From Candidatus Thalassarchaeaceae archaeon (lineage in GTDB: Archaea > Thermoplasmatota > Poseidoniia > Poseidoniales > Thalassarchaeaceae): a stretch of DNA of 6,628 nucleotides. This document shows positions 5,546 through 6,628 of the stretch, one piece after another. The notes under the pieces are model-generated. The model was not told the origin of the DNA and did no database searches. It saw only the letters and a program-made list of their open reading frames with translations. The stretch is taken from NCBI GenBank assembly GCA_029250565.1, contig JAQXFA010000076.1:1-6628 (forward strand), given 5' to 3'. Both the position numbers and the translations under genes were made by a program. Each line of letters starts with the position of its first letter. The stretch's first letter is position 1.

Positions 5546-6628
5546 TCAGATAGAAGAGGGGTTCTCCCCAACTAGACTCTCAGCCCACGCCGAGGCAATT
5601 TCATTTTCCTTTAATCCAAGAGATAAAAGATGGTGGAGTTTGACCAACGAAACTTCTGGTGTAAAGTTAGTTGCATGACCTAGGACACCCAGTTCTTGCT
5701 GGTCCCTTCCTTTAGAATAAACATCCAAATGAACTGGGCCTGAGATGCACTGAGTTGTAACTACCACCACGCCACCTCCTGTGATATATTCTGATATTGC
5801 ATCTTTAACTTCATCATTCTCAGGTGCGTCCCCAGGATTATCAATAGGCAAATGTCCCAAACCAGTACCCCAAAATAATACACCTTGGTAGCCATTTTTC
5901 ATAGCATGACTAATTTGGTCAGCTTGAAGGTGCGCCCCTGCAATGAGTTGCATGATTTTTACGTCACAGTCAAAATTTATTGGTTCTAAGTTCACAACTC
6001 TTGATTTATCACTTAGTAAATTAGAATACGAATCCGAGAGAGTCATATTTACCTCGCCTCTACCTATGGAGATTGATGCAAGGGGATTTTGATTTATTGA
6101 CGCGAAAGCACCTCGCTTTGAGGAGTGATTCTTTCGCACTGCACAACCCGGATTTACTGAGATGCTGCCACCATCACCAGAACCATGCATCACAACAACT
6201 GTTGAATCCGTCACACCAGATGGTTCAGGTCCAAAAGCAGCCCAGTGAACTGCAGCAATCAAATTTTCAGCACCATCTGTTGACCCGCGGTCGGATGATC
6301 GTTGTGAGCCGGTCAAGGCGATTCGGCCAGCAGGCCTCCCACCTGTTCCAGAAAATGCAAAGGCAATTGCTGCTGCAGAAATATGCATTGTATCAGTACC
6401 GTGAGTAATTACAACTCCAACAGCACCTTCACTGAATGAAGTTGCAACAGCATCAGCCATCCGATTCCAGTGTTGTGGCCGAACATCATCTGACCACATA
6501 TTTCCGAGTTTTTTGGTTTTAATTTGGGCCATATCACCTAATTCAGGTATTGCAGCAAGTATTTCTTCGGGCTCAAATCGAGCAGTTACAGCACCAGTTG
6601 CATAATCAACTTTGGAAGCAATTGTACC
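5546..6628 (-). CDS. gatD: Glu-tRNA(Gln) amidotransferase subunit D, asparaginase-like (5' end outside window)
   Basis: GatD releases ammonia from an amide donor and works with GatE, which converts Glu-tRNA(Gln) to Gln-tRNA(Gln) in archaea. The visible 361 residues (numbered from the edge) cover the asparaginase-like region. They start at GTIAS (1-5), whose Thr2 corresponds to the first catalytic Thr of the GGTIAS motif, followed by DYATGAVT and a helix ending AAIPEL. The second catalytic site is HGTDTM (76-81; Thr78, Asp79). TGSQRSSDR (106-114) and RKNHSSKR with Lys166 complete the expected Thr/Thr/Asp/Lys set. The C-terminal domain has GTGLGH (254-259), TTQCISG (291-297) and YSKGRD (304-309), typical of GatD rather than free asparaginases. 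The frame stays open to the edge, so ATG 6532 is internal; family length suggests roughly 80-100 residues are missing. No gatE lies immediately downstream. The alternative, a plain type I/II asparaginase, is less likely. Confidence 0.92.
   Translation of the reverse strand, partial: GTIASKVDYATGAVTARFEPEEILAAIPELGDMAQIKTKKLGNMWSDDVRPQHWNRMADAVATSFSEGAVGVVITHGTDTMHISAAAIAFAFSGTGGRPAGRIALTGSQRSSDRGSTDGAENLIAAVHWAAFGPEPSGVTDSTVVVMHGSGDGGSISVNPGCAVRKNHSSKRGAFASINQNPLASISIGRGEVNMTLSDSYSNLLSDKSRVVNLEPINFDCDVKIMQLIAGAHLQADQISHAMKNGYQGVLFWGTGLGHLPIDNPGDAPENDEVKDAISEYITGGGVVVVTTQCISGPVHLDVYSKGRDQQELGVLGHATNFTPEVSLVKLHHLLSLGLKENEIASAWAESLVGENPSSI

Noticed and set aside
6073..6408. Plus-strand open frame of 111 codons
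   Set aside because: It is antisense to the catalytic core of gatD, with a Gln/His-rich product and no sign of coding constraint.
5546..6532. ATG at 6530-6532 as the start of a complete 328-residue asparaginase
   Set aside because: The frame continues upstream without a stop to the window edge and encodes the GatD motifs GTIAS and DYATGAVT, which contain the first catalytic Thr. The ATG is internal and the gene is truncated by the edge.

Overview
The window most likely comes from an uncultivated marine archaeon of the Thermoplasmatota, in the style of Marine Group II/III (Candidatus Poseidoniales or relatives). This is inference from three things: an archaeal-type GatD (a subunit of the archaeal Glu-tRNA(Gln) amidotransferase), a very large secreted and membrane-anchored modular protein with many glycosylation sequons, and compact AT-rich spacing with no clear Shine-Dalgarno sites. 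No rRNA, tRNA, CRISPR array, insertion sequence or integrase is visible.

Layout. Positions 1-107 (+) hold the last 34 codons of an unidentified upstream gene. Positions 162-3836 (+) encode a surface protein of about 1224 residues. It has a signal peptide, an alpha/beta-hydrolase-like domain whose nucleophile serine is glycine, a six-blade Kelch propeller, several Ig/cadherin-like domains and a C-terminal membrane anchor. After a 50-base convergent gap, 3887-5452 (-) encodes the carboxyltransferase (beta) subunit of a biotin-dependent acyl-CoA carboxylase. Positions 5546-6628 (-) encode GatD, which lacks its N-terminus because the gene runs off the right edge. A perfect 12-bp inverted repeat lies between gatD and the carboxylase gene.

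How the genes relate. gatD and the carboxyltransferase gene share a strand with a 93-base gap and may be cotranscribed, but they belong to unrelated processes: tRNA-dependent glutamine formation and acyl-CoA carboxylation. Neither obligate partner (GatE; biotin carboxylase and biotin carrier) is visible. The surface protein is transcribed towards them and looks functionally independent.

No clearly new multi-gene system is visible. The most unusual items are the surface protein's apparent pseudo-hydrolase domain and the altered N-terminal signature motifs of the carboxyltransferase.
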